Positions 8,555 through 19,749 of a stretch of 64,000 bases of DNA are shown here, in pieces. Source of the stretch: Billgrantia aerodenitrificans. Its GTDB lineage: Bacteria; Pseudomonadota; Gammaproteobacteria; Pseudomonadales; Halomonadaceae. The first letter of the stretch is position 1. Each line of letters begins with the position of its first letter. The notes below the pieces were generated by a model. It was not told where the DNA came from. It saw only the letters and a program-made list of their open reading frames with translations, and did not search any database. The stretch spans positions 1 through 64,000 of the forward strand of contig NZ_JABFTV010000009.1 in assembly GCF_021404405.1 (NCBI RefSeq). The letters are read 5' to 3'. A program made the position numbers and the translations under genes.

Positions 8555-9847
8555 TCAATCACATTTTACTTCTGAAAGCTTCAGCACTGAAAATATAACG
8601 GCCATGTAAATGGAATAAAACAGAAAGCCGGTTATCGCATATATTTCTACAACTAGATTATTCAAATAAAGCCCAGCATAAAGCACAATGCCAGAGCGAA
8701 ACAAAAAACCAAAACACTGTAATATCAGTGCGGCCTTATGCTTAGCCACCATATGCAACGATATTGAAACGGGCGAGCTGATAAATTGCATGAAAAACCA
8801 TGGCACCATCCACGCTATTAACACTCCGGCTCTTGACCACTCTTCACCAAAAATTACCGGCACTAGAAAAGGGGATGCAACACCTGCGACTAGCAGTGGA
8901 AAAAATCCAAGCTTGGTTAAGACCAGAATGGTTTTACGTGTATACTGGTTTAACTTTCCATTTTGGTGATAGTATGGTGCCTCCGAGAGGTAAACCTGAC
9001 CTACAGCTCTTCCTAGAAGAGCCATAGGAGCAGACAATAGCCTGATTGACAACATAAGAAAACCGACTTCGGGACCCGCTGCATAGGTCGCAATTAAGAG
9101 CAATGGAACTTGGCTTGCTGCAGAATTAGTAAGTGCTTCAAGCGTTGATAACTTTGGGTATTTTTCATATTCACGGAAGGTATCTTTAATTTCACCCCGA
9201 ACTATTTCTTTGCGGAGGGGTGGGTTGTTCTTGTAGTAATGATGCGCCAGGCGCCATACACCACCTCCCATATTTATCACTTGGCCTATCAAGAGACCAA
9301 GGGGGGTAAGCCCTAAATAGCCAAGTCCAATCTGGGTGCTAGAACCACTCACAGCCTGCGTTATTTTAGTTTCACTGATAAGATTGTAATTTTTTTCCCT
9401 TGTTGCCCAGTATTGGTATGCTGCATAGGCGCCTGTAAGTACTCCACCAAGCGGAATTATCCAAAGATACCCAATGAGCCGCCCCTGCGTAATAGAATGT
9501 ATTTCATTTGAAAACATTATAAGCAGCATAGAGAAAACCACGTTCACAAAAAAGACGCTGATCAAAGAAAGCGCAAGTAAATCTTTAGCTTTTTTATTCT
9601 CTTTAGGTATAGGTATCGCGATTTCGAAGCGTAAACATGAAACTACTGTAACAAGTGCCAACAAAGAAGAATACACTGCCAAAATGCTGAAATCTTCTGG
9701 GCTGTAAAGCCTTGTCAGTAATGGCAGTGTAAAAATCGCTATTAGTTGAGATATGACTGTACCTCCAGCCAGAATGCTCACCCCACGTGCGAAACCACTC
9801 TTTGGAAAAATGCGAAACAATCTTTTTTTAAATTTTTCGGAAGTCAT
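8555..9847 (-). CDS. wzx: Wzx-type polysaccharide flippase
   Basis: A 430-aa polytopic membrane protein of the MATE/MVF-like polysaccharide transport family. The N-terminus GVSILAGGTVISQLIAIFTLPLLTRLYSPEDF is the typical first-helix signature of O-antigen/EPS translocases; about twelve hydrophobic segments follow. It would flip the undecaprenyl-linked repeat unit across the inner membrane before polymerisation. It follows wbpE by only a few bases and marks the border between GC-rich precursor genes and the AT-rich O-unit genes. Confidence 0.85.
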   Translation of the reverse strand: MTSEKFKKRLFRIFPKSGFARGVSILAGGTVISQLIAIFTLPLLTRLYSPEDFSILAVYSSLLALVTVVSCLRFEIAIPIPKENKKAKDLLALSLISVFFVNVVFSMLLIMFSNEIHSITQGRLIGYLWIIPLGGVLTGAYAAYQYWATREKNYNLISETKITQAVSGSSTQIGLGYLGLTPLGLLIGQVINMGGGVWRLAHHYYKNNPPLRKEIVRGEIKDTFREYEKYPKLSTLEALTNSAASQVPLLLIATYAAGPEVGFLMLSIRLLSAPMALLGRAVGQVYLSEAPYYHQNGKLNQYTRKTILVLTKLGFFPLLVAGVASPFLVPVIFGEEWSRAGVLIAWMVPWFFMQFISSPVSISLHMVAKHKAALILQCFGFLFRSGIVLYAGLYLNNLVVEIYAITGFLFYSIYMAVIFSVLKLSEVKCD

Positions 9848-9852
9848 ATAAT

Positions 9853-10992
9853 TTAAAAACTACCATGTGCAGCTGGTACAGACTGCCCATATAAAGCCAT
9901 ACTCTCATGGATATTTATTAAATTTCTTACAATTATTACTTGATTGCATAGCTCTAAATAAGGATGCATTGGCAATGAGACCACATGCTGTGCCGCAAAA
10001 TCACCTTCATATAATAGCGCAGCAGTATAATCATCTGCAGGTTGCTGATTCAGAGGTATCGGATAGTGCACAGCCGTTGGAATACCTGATTCTTTAAGAG
10101 CAGCCTGTACCTGATCACGCTCTCTTACGCGAATGGTGTACTGGGCCCAAGCGCTGGTATTGTGTGGCTCCACATAAGGAGTGCTGGTAATGCCCAGCTC
10201 GTTGAGCAGTGAGGTATAGCGCTCTGCAACCTGCTGGCGTAGCTGCAGCTCCTCATTGAAGATACCCAGCTTAGCCAGCAGAATCGCGGCCTGGAGTGTA
10301 TCCAGGCGGCTGTTCACGCCTACACGGATGTGGTGATAGCGGCGGTCCTGCCCATGGCGAGCGATCTGGCGTAGTACGGTGGCCAATTCGTCATCATTGG
10401 TGAAGATGGCACCGCCGTCCCCGTAGCAGCCCAGCGGCTTACTGGGGAAAAAGCTGGTGGTCGCAATGGTGCTCAGGTTGCAAGACTTACGTCCTTTGTA
10501 GGTAGCCCCAAAGCTCTGGGCCGCGTCTTCAATCACCGGAATACCATGTTTGTCGGCAATGGCATTAATGGCGTCGAAGTCAGCACACTGCCCGTAGAGC
10601 GAAACAGGGATGATGGCCTTGGTTCGCGGGGTAATGGCCTCTTCGAGTAGGGTGGGATCGAGGTTGTAGGTACGCGGATCGATATCCACATAGACGGGTT
10701 TGGCACCTAGAAGCGCAACGGTCTCGGCAGTGGCGATGTAAGTAAAACCAGGTGTGATTACTTCGTCACCTGGACCGATGCCCAACGCCATCTGTGCGAT
10801 CTGTAGGGCATCGGTGCCGTTAGCACAGCTAATACAGTACTTGGCACCGGTATAGGCAGCTAGCTTCTCTTCAAGTTCGGCCACCTCAGGCCCGAGGATG
10901 TATTGACCATGGGCCAACACTCGCTGGATGCCGGCATCGATCTTATCCTTGATACGTGCCTGCTGGGCGGCTAGATCGATAAAAGGAATCAT
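9853..10992 (-). CDS. wbpE: UDP-2-acetamido-2-deoxy-3-oxo-glucuronate aminotransferase
   Basis: A 379-aa PLP enzyme of the DegT/DnrJ/EryC1/StrS family. Landmarks are [29 protein letters not shown] cut into its usual parts: the NGTDAL substrate/cofactor loop, DEVITP, and [10 protein letters not shown] with the PLP-pyridine Asp. The internal-aldimine lysine is in [16 protein letters not shown] (about residues 182-197). With WbpA, WbpB and WbpD encoded next to it, the expected reaction is transfer of an amino group from glutamate to C3 of the 3-keto sugar. The start overlaps the wbpD stop by 4 bp (ATGA), indicating translational coupling. Confidence 0.9.
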   Translation of the reverse strand: MIPFIDLAAQQARIKDKIDAGIQRVLAHGQYILGPEVAELEEKLAAYTGAKYCISCANGTDALQIAQMALGIGPGDEVITPGFTYIATAETVALLGAKPVYVDIDPRTYNLDPTLLEEAITPRTKAIIPVSLYGQCADFDAINAIADKHGIPVIEDAAQSFGATYKGRKSCNLSTIATTSFFPSKPLGCYGDGGAIFTNDDELATVLRQIARHGQDRRYHHIRVGVNSRLDTLQAAILLAKLGIFNEELQLRQQVAERYTSLLNELGITSTPYVEPHNTSAWAQYTIRVRERDQVQAALKESGIPTAVHYPIPLNQQPADDYTAALLYEGDFAAQHVVSLPMHPYLELCNQVIIVRNLINIHESMALYGQSVPAAHGSF

Positions 10993-11579
10993 GCGTTCAC
11001 CCTCGTCAGCCGCTTGTCATCCAGCACGTAGCGGTCCCCCGTATGCTGGCACACCGTCTCACCCTTGCCCTCCAAGGGCAGCGCGAGCTGTTCACCGTAC
11101 TGGCTCATCCAACCTATCTGTCGGGCTGGAACGCCGACCATCAATGCATAGGCCGGCACATCCTTGTTGATCACCGCACCGGCGCCGATAAAGGCGTACT
11201 CACCGATGGTCACACCGCACACGATGGTACAGTTGGCGCCCAAGGTGGCCCCCTTCTTCACCAGAGTGTCGCGGTACTCGCTCTTGCGCTCGATCAGGGA
11301 GCGGGGGTTGTAAACGTTGGTGAAGACCATGCTGGGCCCGCAAAACACGCCATCTTCCAGTGTCACATTGTCATAGACGGAGACGTTGTTCTGCACTTTG
11401 CAGTGGTCACCAATCACGACCCTGTTTCCGACGAAGACGTTCTGACCAAGTGAGACGCCCTTGCCGATGCGGGCACCACTGCATACGTGCACGAAGTGCC
11501 AGACACGTGAGCCCGCTCCTATCTGGGCGCCCTCATCGACGATGGCGGAGGGATGGATCATTATGCTCGTGTCACTCAT
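10989..11579 (-). CDS. wbpD: UDP-3-amino-uronate N-acetyltransferase (left-handed beta-helix)
   Basis: A 196-aa hexapeptide-repeat acyltransferase. Imperfect [LIV]-G-x4 hexads run through most of the sequence, e.g. [20 protein letters not shown], the active-site-type [19 protein letters not shown] block, and [24 protein letters not shown] at the end of the helix. The family transfers acetyl from acetyl-CoA to the 3-amino group, giving UDP-GlcNAc(3NAc)A. Order wbpA-wbpB-wbpD-wbpE matches the Pseudomonas-type pathway. Coupled to wbpE by a 4-bp overlap and separated from wbpB by a single base. Confidence 0.9.
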   Translation of the reverse strand: MSDTSIMIHPSAIVDEGAQIGAGSRVWHFVHVCSGARIGKGVSLGQNVFVGNRVVIGDHCKVQNNVSVYDNVTLEDGVFCGPSMVFTNVYNPRSLIERKSEYRDTLVKKGATLGANCTIVCGVTIGEYAFIGAGAVINKDVPAYALMVGVPARQIGWMSQYGEQLALPLEGKGETVCQHTGDRYVLDDKRLTRVNA

Positions 11580-11580
11580 A

Positions 11581-13853
<2,273 letters not shown>

Positions 13854-13974
13854 ACAACTTCCAATATTATAATAAAAAAGGTTTTCAAAAATTTCCCAAA
13901 AAACTACGAAAGCACCCCAGAATGAGGGTTAGAAATAGCATTCCATAATTTCCGGCTTCACCACGTTTCGTGGC

Positions 13975-15048
13975 CTATCCACGCTCAGCTTCTTTCACCA
14001 TGGCAACGTGGTTGCTGAGCAATTGCAGCGGCACACTGTAGATGATCGGCGCGGTCAGATCGGGCACCTTGGGCAGCGGCAGGTTAATAATATCTTCGTC
14101 CGTTTCCATGGCGGCGTGCTTACAGGTGAAGTTGATCAGTTGGCCACCGCGGGCTCGCATTACCTGCATTTCCCGCAGCTTGTCACTGGGAGCAACCGTT
14201 ACCACGCCAATATCGCCTTCCACCAATGCCTGCCGCGCATTTTCCAAGTCGCTGGCGTCGTATGCTTCGGTGTCAATGCCAGCTAGCTCTTTAAGCTTGA
14301 AGGCGGCTTCTCGTGCTACGGGGTAAAGGCTGCCTTCTCCGATAAAGAGCACTTTGCGCTTGGTGGCGAGCAGCGGCGCCAGTTCGGCAATGGTGGGCTC
14401 CAACTCCAGCACTTGGTAGAGCTGTTCTGGCAAGGCGTGTAGTGCTTCAACTCCCTCCGCCAGGGAGTTGGCATCCAGCACTCTACGTTGGCGGCCGATG
14501 GCCAGTGCCAGCCAGGCCAGCACGGCAAGCTGAGCGGTAAAGCCTTTGTTGGTAGGTTTGCCATGTTCCAAGCAAGCGTGGGTGAACATGCAGCGCTCGC
14601 TCTCACTGGCCAGTCGGCTGCCGGGGATGTTGCAAACGGCAAGCGTAGCGAGGTAAGGCTCGCTCTTGGCCGCGTGCAGCGCTGCCAGCGTGGCGGCGCT
14701 TTCTCCCGATTGCGAAATCACCAGGCACAGCGTACCGGGCATGACGACTCCTCGCCGGTAGCGGAACTCACTGGCCACTTCCACCCGGCAGGGAACCTTT
14801 GCCACGGCCTCGAGCCAGTAGCAAGCCACCATGCCGGCATGGTAGCTGCTGCCGCTCGCGACGATCTGCACCTGGCGCACCTCGCTCAACAGCTTCATGG
14901 CGCCGGGCCCCAGGCTGTCGAACCACAGCTCGCCCCGCGGGGAGAGCTTGTCCGCCAAGGCTCTGATCACGGCCTCGGGATGTTCGTGAATTTCCTTGCG
15001 CAAGTCGTGACGATACTTGCCCCTGCTTTCGCTCAGCATGTCATACAT
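13975..15048 (-). CDS. GlmS-like SIS-domain protein lacking the glutaminase domain
   Basis: The 357-aa product aligns by eye with the isomerase half of glucosamine-6-phosphate synthase: YRHDLRKEIHEHPEAVIRAL linker, VASGSSYHAGMVACYWLE and ISQSGESAATLAALHAAK (first SIS domain, residues about 60-140), then VLFIGEGSLYPVAREAAFKLKEL (second SIS). The N-terminal Ntn glutaminase domain is absent, and the usual C-terminal ...KSVTVE tail is replaced by EAERG. The start is placed at 15048 because GGGAAGAGGT lies 6 nt upstream; a longer frame to 15255 lacks similarity. It may isomerise or bind hexosamine phosphate using free ammonia, or have another sugar-phosphate role tied to feeding UDP-GlcNAc to the locus. 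Confidence 0.75.
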   Translation of the reverse strand: MYDMLSESRGKYRHDLRKEIHEHPEAVIRALADKLSPRGELWFDSLGPGAMKLLSEVRQVQIVASGSSYHAGMVACYWLEAVAKVPCRVEVASEFRYRRGVVMPGTLCLVISQSGESAATLAALHAAKSEPYLATLAVCNIPGSRLASESERCMFTHACLEHGKPTNKGFTAQLAVLAWLALAIGRQRRVLDANSLAEGVEALHALPEQLYQVLELEPTIAELAPLLATKRKVLFIGEGSLYPVAREAAFKLKELAGIDTEAYDASDLENARQALVEGDIGVVTVAPSDKLREMQVMRARGGQLINFTCKHAAMETDEDIINLPLPKVPDLTAPIIYSVPLQLLSNHVAMVKEAERG

Positions 15049-15235
15049 GATTACCTCTTCCCGGCTTGTGGAATTAGATGAAAGGGGAAGAACGGGAGCG
15101 ACAGGCAGGGTGTGGCAGGAGCGCGCGCGCGAGGCGGCATTCTCCACACGACAGAGAGGAAGGTGCGCCATGCCTTGGCTTCTCGCAGGCACGGGTAGCA
15201 GCGCATGGTGGCCCATGCGTGAGTGTGAGAGTTCC

Positions 15236-15352
15236 ATGTTCCCTGCCAAGCGCACGGTGTCATGTGCGCTGTGTTCGCTGATCCTTGCGGGCGTTACGTT
15301 GGTGGTTATTATCGCCCTGATGAGTATGCGTATATTTGCTGTTACGAACTGA
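15236..15352 (+). CDS. Possible small single-span membrane protein
   Basis: A 38-codon plus-strand frame begins at ATG 15236. It encodes a basic N-terminus (MFPAKRTVS) followed by one hydrophobic segment (LILAGVTLVVIIALM) and a short tail. A GAGAG about 6 nt upstream could be a ribosome binding site, and a GC-rich hairpin with a short T run starts 11 bp after the stop. It lies in the 409-bp gap between two minus-strand genes, antisense to the operon transcript. No homologue is recognised, so it may be spurious. Confidence 0.35.
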   Translation: MFPAKRTVSCALCSLILAGVTLVVIIALMSMRIFAVTN

Positions 15353-15362
15353 GTCGCAACAC

Positions 15363-15388
15363 ACCGCCGCCGTAGCGGCGGTATGTTT
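15363..15388 (+). terminator. Hairpin terminator, plus-strand orientation
   Basis: ACCGCCGC (15363-15370) pairs with GCGGCGGT (15375-15382) around a 4-nt loop, followed by ATGTTTT on the plus strand. The T run is short. On the minus strand the hairpin lies between wzc and the SIS gene but is not followed by T's, so it should not stop the polysaccharide operon. Confidence 0.5.
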
Positions 15389-15457
15389 TGGCTAGTTAGG
15401 GGTTGCTAGGGCTTTTTGGGCTTATTATCGGTATCGGAGTTACTTGTAGGCTCAGTG

Positions 15458-17674
15458 TTACTTGTAAGCGTAGTTGTAGTAGCCGTAGCCGTAGGCCGTG
15501 GCGGCCTTGCGCTCGATGGCGTTGAGAACACAGCCCTTCACTTCAACCCCGGCCGTTTCCAGGCGGCGCCGGGCCACTTCGAGTTCCTTGATGGGGTTGT
15601 GCTGAAAGCGCACCACCATCATGGTGGTACCGCACTGCTTGCCCACCACGGCAGCATCGGTCACGGCCAATACCGGCGGGGTATCGATGATGACCAGGTC
15701 GAAGCGCTGGCTGACCTCTTCCAGCATTTGGCTGAAGCGCTGGGTAAGCAGCAGCTCCGAGGGGTTGGGCGGCACGCTGCCGTGTGAGAGGTAGCTCAGC
15801 CCTTCCTGGGTAGTGGTGCGTAGCACTTCGTCCAAGTTGGCCTTGCCGGCCAGCAGCTCGGAGAGCCCGCCTTCGCTTCTGCCTTTGAAGGCGAAGTGGA
15901 TATGTCCCTTGCGCATGTCGGCATCGATCACCAGCACGCGCTGGCCGGCCTGGGCGCACACCGCTGCCAGGTTGATGGAAACGAAGCTCTTGCCGATGCC
16001 AGGGCTGGGGCCGGTGATCACCAGGCGATTGTCGCTGCCCTCCATCATGGCAAAATGCAGGCTGGTACGCAGGCCGCGCAGCGCCTCGATGGAGGTATCC
16101 GCCGGGGCACGCTCGGCCAGCAATGCCATGGGCACTGCCCTGCCCTTGCGCTCCTGGCGCCGCCGCACCCGCTCGGTGAGTTTGCTCTGCTCATTGGAGA
16201 GCGGCACGGTGGCGTACACCGGCAGCCCGGCCTGCTCGATCTGGGCGGGCGATTCCACTCCGCGGTTGAGCAGGCCGCGCACCAGCACGACACCCACCGC
16301 CACCATGCCGCCCAGCAGCGTAGCGAGGATCACGATGAGCGATTTTCTCGGCTCTACAGGCTGGCGCTGCACCATGGCACCATCGAGAATGCGCACGTTA
16401 CCCACGGTGCTGGCCCGGGCGATGTTCATCTCCTGCATCTTGTTGAGCAGCTGAACGTAGATCTCCTGGGTCACTTCCACGTCGCGGGTGAGGCGCAGCA
16501 TCTGCTGCTGGGTTTCCGGCAGGTTGTTGATCTGGCCGTTGAGCTGAGCGCGCTCGCGCTGGAGCTGCTGCTTCTTTTCGAGCAGGGCGGCGTAAGTGGG
16601 GTGGCTGGGGGTGAAGCGGCGCGAGATCTCAGCCTCGGAGAACTCCAGCTCGTTCAGTTGGGCTTCCAGATTGACGATCCGGTCGAGAATGGCCTTGGTT
16701 TCGAGCGAGAGATCGACACTGTCTTGCTGCATGCGGTAGGCGTTCAGGGTGTCTTCTGCTTGGCGCAGCTGGCCGCGCACTTCCGGCGCTTGTCGCTCGA
16801 GGAACTCGAGGCTCTGCTCGGCCTCGGCGCTTTGGCGCTGAATGTTCTGGGTCAGATACACCTGACTGATGGCGTTGAGGGTGCGCTCTGCGCGGACCGG
16901 TTCGGCGTCTCTCACTGAGAGATCGAACAGGCCGCTGTCGCGCCCCTGCTGGCTGACGCTGAAGCGCGAGCGCAGGTCGTTGATTACGTCGAGCAGCGGC
17001 TCTTGCACCAGGGTGAACTCGGCCCCCGGGGCAGCCATTATTTCGGCGATGCGAAGATCCACCTGGCCGCCGAGAAAGCTTTCGTTCTGCCCTGCCCGGC
17101 CCTCTCCCAGCTCTTCGCCCTCCAGGCTGAGGCGGTAACGCTCACCATCGAGCACCCGCAACACGAAAGGCTGACCCTGGAAGGCAGGGCCGACACGCAG
17201 CTCGCCCAGGTTGAGGGTTTCGCCGCCCCATACGCTGCGCCGGGTAAAGGCGTACCGGTCGACGAAGGCCGGTCGCTCGAGGCCACGCCGGGCGAGGAAG
17301 TCGCCCACCAGTGGCAGGCGACGCGGCGTTACCGTCACGTCCAGCCGCTCCTGCTCGATGGCACGGCCCAGCACCAAGCGTGAACGCAGGATACCCAACT
17401 CGGCCTCGGCCTTGGTCTCTTCGCCGAGCATGGAGCGCATGTCCTGCAGCGGATTGCTCAGGCCGGCCTTGCTCTCCACCTGCACCAGGGCATCGGCACG
17501 GTAGATGGGCGTGGCCAACAAGGCATAGGCCGCACCGAGCACGGTAAACAGCGCCGTAATCGCCACGATCCACCATTTGTGGTCGAGCAGCAGGCCGAAC
17601 AGGCGGCCCAGGTCGATTTCATCGTCGGCCGGCGCCTGGGGGGCCGGAGCGGTGGGCTGAGCTACTTCTGACAT
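15458..17674 (-). CDS. wzc: Bacterial tyrosine kinase / polysaccharide co-polymerase
   Basis: A 738-aa inner-membrane protein that controls polysaccharide chain length and export by cycling of tyrosine phosphorylation. Residues about 15-115 form the N-terminal Wzz domain with a membrane span (WWIVAITALFTVLGAAYALLA). A long coiled-coil periplasmic region follows, then a second span near residue 445 preceded by PVEPRKSLIV. The cytosolic BY-kinase has Walker A GPSPGIGKSF (about 552-561), Walker A' VLVIDADMRKG and Walker B LVIIDTPPVL. The tail ends in a tyrosine cluster (YGYGYYNYAYK), the autophosphorylation site. Equivalent to Etk/Wzc; its phosphatase and export channel are encoded just upstream. 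Confidence 0.93.
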   Translation of the reverse strand: MSEVAQPTAPAPQAPADDEIDLGRLFGLLLDHKWWIVAITALFTVLGAAYALLATPIYRADALVQVESKAGLSNPLQDMRSMLGEETKAEAELGILRSRLVLGRAIEQERLDVTVTPRRLPLVGDFLARRGLERPAFVDRYAFTRRSVWGGETLNLGELRVGPAFQGQPFVLRVLDGERYRLSLEGEELGEGRAGQNESFLGGQVDLRIAEIMAAPGAEFTLVQEPLLDVINDLRSRFSVSQQGRDSGLFDLSVRDAEPVRAERTLNAISQVYLTQNIQRQSAEAEQSLEFLERQAPEVRGQLRQAEDTLNAYRMQQDSVDLSLETKAILDRIVNLEAQLNELEFSEAEISRRFTPSHPTYAALLEKKQQLQRERAQLNGQINNLPETQQQMLRLTRDVEVTQEIYVQLLNKMQEMNIARASTVGNVRILDGAMVQRQPVEPRKSLIVILATLLGGMVAVGVVLVRGLLNRGVESPAQIEQAGLPVYATVPLSNEQSKLTERVRRRQERKGRAVPMALLAERAPADTSIEALRGLRTSLHFAMMEGSDNRLVITGPSPGIGKSFVSINLAAVCAQAGQRVLVIDADMRKGHIHFAFKGRSEGGLSELLAGKANLDEVLRTTTQEGLSYLSHGSVPPNPSELLLTQRFSQMLEEVSQRFDLVIIDTPPVLAVTDAAVVGKQCGTTMMVVRFQHNPIKELEVARRRLETAGVEVKGCVLNAIERKAATAYGYGYYNYAYK

Positions 17675-17762
17675 GGGTACTCCGTGAGCTTCAAGCTAGT
17701 GCAGTGACAAGCTGACGCTTGAAGAAAAACAACACGTTAAAAGAGAGAAGTGAAGTGGTGGC

Positions 17763-18200
17763 TCACAGCTTGCCGACCCAGGTTTCGGTGGCTTGCTTGA
17801 TCAGCTCGTGAGCGTGCTCGAAGGCTTCGCGGCTCTTGCGGTAGGGGTCGGGGATTTCGCGGCCTTTGCCGCCATCGAGCCAGCGACCCAGCAGCATGGT
17901 CTTCCCCAGGGCGGCTGGCTCCATTTCGGCCACGGCGTGGCGCTGGCCGTCGCTCATCACCAGAATCAAATCGGCGGCTTGCAGCAGCGCCGGGGTGAGC
18001 TGCCGTGCCTGGTGGGCCGACACGTCCAGCCCTTCGGCTTCGGCCAGCTCGCGAGCGGTGGGTTCTACGCCCCGCCCCACCAGCGCTCCCAGGCCGGCGG
18101 AGCTGAACTCGCGATGCGGCAACCGTTCCCGCAGCATGGCTTCGGCTACCGGGCTGCGGCAGATATTGCCGATACAGACGACGAGAATACGCTGGAACAT
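17763..18200 (-). CDS. wzb: Low-molecular-weight protein tyrosine phosphatase
   Basis: This 145-aa cytoplasmic phosphatase removes phosphate from the tyrosine tail of Wzc. The P-loop CIGNICRS (C-x5-R-S, residues 9-16) is at the N-terminus and the general-acid DP motif is in IPDPYRKSREAFEHAHELI near the C-terminus; both are intact. Its start overlaps the last base of wza. Length and order wza-wzb-wzc match group 1/4 capsule and colanic acid clusters (Etp in group 4). Confidence 0.93.
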   Translation of the reverse strand: MFQRILVVCIGNICRSPVAEAMLRERLPHREFSSAGLGALVGRGVEPTARELAEAEGLDVSAHQARQLTPALLQAADLILVMSDGQRHAVAEMEPAALGKTMLLGRWLDGGKGREIPDPYRKSREAFEHAHELIKQATETWVGKL

Positions 18201-19327
18201 TAGAAATCGTCTCGCAGGTCTCGAATATCTCGCGTGGCGCGGGTGACCTGATACACCGCAGTGATACTCGGCAGCAGCTGGCTGATCACCCGGTTCCAGC
18301 GGCCCAGCGGCGTGGTGGTCACGTAGATCACGTCGTTGGGTTCGAGCTGGAAGCGCGTACCCAGCATCATGGCTGTGGCGTTGCGTGCGTCGAGCTGGTA
18401 AACGGTGGCCAGTTGGCCGCTTTCGGGTGCGGCCTCACGAATCACGAAGATGCCGCTGGCATTGGCACTGCCCTCGTTGAAACCGCCGGCCCGGGCCAGC
18501 GCGTCGGTCAGCGAGAGCCGCGAACGGCCCATGGGCAGGCTTAGGGTCTCGCCCACCTCGCCCATGACGAAGACATGCTGGGCCATGTTGTCGGCTACGT
18601 GCAGCACGTCGCCGTCGCGTAGTACACGGTTCTGATTCAGCTCGCCGCGATAGAGCATGTCGTACAGGGAGATGCGGTACTCTTCGCCGTCGCGATTCAG
18701 CGTCACCTCGTGCCAGCTGGCCGCTTCATTGAGCCCGCCGGCATGGCTGATGGCATCGAGCACGGTGAGCGGCACGTTGGTGATGGCCTGGCGCCCTGGC
18801 TGTTGAACTTCCCCCGTGACCAGCACCTTCTGCGACTGGAAGGAGGCCACCCGCACTTCCACCTGAGGGTCGGCGATGAAGGTGGCCAGGCGAGCGGCAA
18901 TCGTATCGCGCACCTCCGAAACCGTGCGGCCTGCCACCGGCAACCGGCCGATGTAAGGATAGTAGAGTGTCCCGTCGCTGTGCACTACGTTGCCGGACTC
19001 CGCGGCACTGCGCTCGCCGCCGGCGGGTATCGTCAGCTCCGGATGGTCGTAAACGATGACGCTGAGCACGTCGCCCCGGCCGATTCGGTAGTCGTAGCCT
19101 TCCACATCGGCCAGCAACGTATCGCTGAGGCGGCGCATGTCGGCATTGCTGGGGGCTGGCTGCTGGGCACGCAGCAGCCCTGGGGTGATCGGACGGATCT
19201 CCACCAGATCGTCGAGCGGGGCGCTTTCGGCTCGGGAATGGATATGCCCGCCAGGCGCGTAGGCGCAGCCGGCCAGCAGACCCACGCAAGCCAGCAGGGC
19301 GAACCGTGAAAAAAGAGTGTGTTGCAT
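18200..19327 (-). CDS. wza: Outer-membrane polysaccharide export lipoprotein
   Basis: A 375-aa outer membrane secretin-like channel protein. A lipoprotein signal ends in LLAGC (Cys21). The Poly_export domain follows, with YRIGRGDVLSVIVYDHPELT (about residues 79-98) and two SLBB-type repeats (VLVTGEVQQPGRQ..., VFVMGEVGETLSLPMG...). The C-terminal amphipathic segment would form the outer-membrane barrel. First gene of the minus-strand operon; AAGGGG lies upstream of the ATG and an ops element 28 nt before the start. GfcE is the equivalent in group-4 capsule operons. Confidence 0.93.
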   Translation of the reverse strand: MQHTLFSRFALLACVGLLAGCAYAPGGHIHSRAESAPLDDLVEIRPITPGLLRAQQPAPSNADMRRLSDTLLADVEGYDYRIGRGDVLSVIVYDHPELTIPAGGERSAAESGNVVHSDGTLYYPYIGRLPVAGRTVSEVRDTIAARLATFIADPQVEVRVASFQSQKVLVTGEVQQPGRQAITNVPLTVLDAISHAGGLNEAASWHEVTLNRDGEEYRISLYDMLYRGELNQNRVLRDGDVLHVADNMAQHVFVMGEVGETLSLPMGRSRLSLTDALARAGGFNEGSANASGIFVIREAAPESGQLATVYQLDARNATAMMLGTRFQLEPNDVIYVTTTPLGRWNRVISQLLPSITAVYQVTRATRDIRDLRDDF

Positions 19328-19355
19328 TCAGCCAGCCCCTTGCATTTCGTTCAGA

Positions 19356-19367
19356 CACGCTACCGCC
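19356..19367 (-). promoter_or_regulatory. ops element (RfaH recruitment site) upstream of wza
   Basis: The minus strand reads GGCGGTAGCGTG, a full match to the operon polarity suppressor core GGCGGTAGCNTN found in JUMPstart leaders. It lies 28 nt before the wza ATG, in the expected untranslated leader of the long surface-polysaccharide operon. RfaH loading here would allow transcription of all genes down to wecC, about 19 kb. Confidence 0.85.
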
Positions 19368-19400
19368 CCGGGGTGTTGGTTGGCGCATCCCCGAGGCCGG

Positions 19401-19436
19401 AAAAAGCCCTCCCTGTCAGCACGAAGGCGCTGACAG
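19401..19436 (-). promoter_or_regulatory. Leader hairpin upstream of the ops site (possible attenuator)
   Basis: CTGTCAGC (19413-19420) and GCTGACAG (19429-19436) form a perfect 8-bp stem with an 8-nt loop. On the minus strand it is followed after GGAGGGC by five T's (plus-strand A's 19401-19405). It precedes the ops site by about 45 nt. It resembles a weak intrinsic terminator or pause site, but the gap between stem and T run makes its function uncertain. Confidence 0.4.
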
Positions 19437-19543
19437 AGGAGCCTGTTAACTTGAGTCACGGCCTGTTGGTGTCGCCAATATGCGACAAGGCGAACACCTA
19501 GGCGTAGAGAAACGTGGCGATACTACACATCGCATTACATGGA

Positions 19544-19566
19544 GACCATGCCTCTGGTCATTTTTT
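19544..19566 (+). terminator. Possible short intrinsic terminator in the wza-gfcA divergent region
   Basis: GACCA (19544-19548) pairs with TGGTC (19555-19559) and is followed by A and six T's. No plus-strand gene precedes it here, so it would end a short leader or small RNA transcript ahead of gfcA. The stem is only 5 bp. The 422-bp region 19328-19749 contains further dyads but no credible protein gene. Confidence 0.3.
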
Positions 19567-19709
19567 CTATGCTTTGAGTGGATCTCCTACAACTCTTGTA
19601 GTCTTTGGCTTACACCAAAAGACCCATACGCAAAGAGTGCTAGGCATGAGCATTCTCATGGCGTTAACATCATATGACCCAAGCCTCAGATTTGTAACTT
19701 TTAGTAACA

Positions 19710-19725
19710 GTCGCCACTTGGCGAC
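19710..19725 (+). promoter_or_regulatory. Hairpin just upstream of the gfcA ribosome binding site
   Basis: GTCGCC-ACTT-GGCGAC forms a perfect 6-bp stem with a 4-nt loop. It ends about 12 nt before the AGGGAG ribosome binding site of gfcA. Another dyad, CTACAA-CTC-TTGTAG, lies at 19587-19601. They may fold the gfcA leader; no known riboswitch was recognised. Confidence 0.35.
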
Positions 19726-19749
19726 GCCACGTGCACAGGGAGTCTCGGA

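Noticed and set aside
15049..15255. N-terminal extension of the SIS-domain gene
   Set aside because: The extension has no similarity to GlmS and contains no glutaminase residues; a good ribosome binding site sits before the ATG at 15048.
15896..16918. 340-aa open frame on the plus strand
   Set aside because: Antisense to wzc; His/Gly/Leu-rich translation with no family pattern or ribosome binding site.
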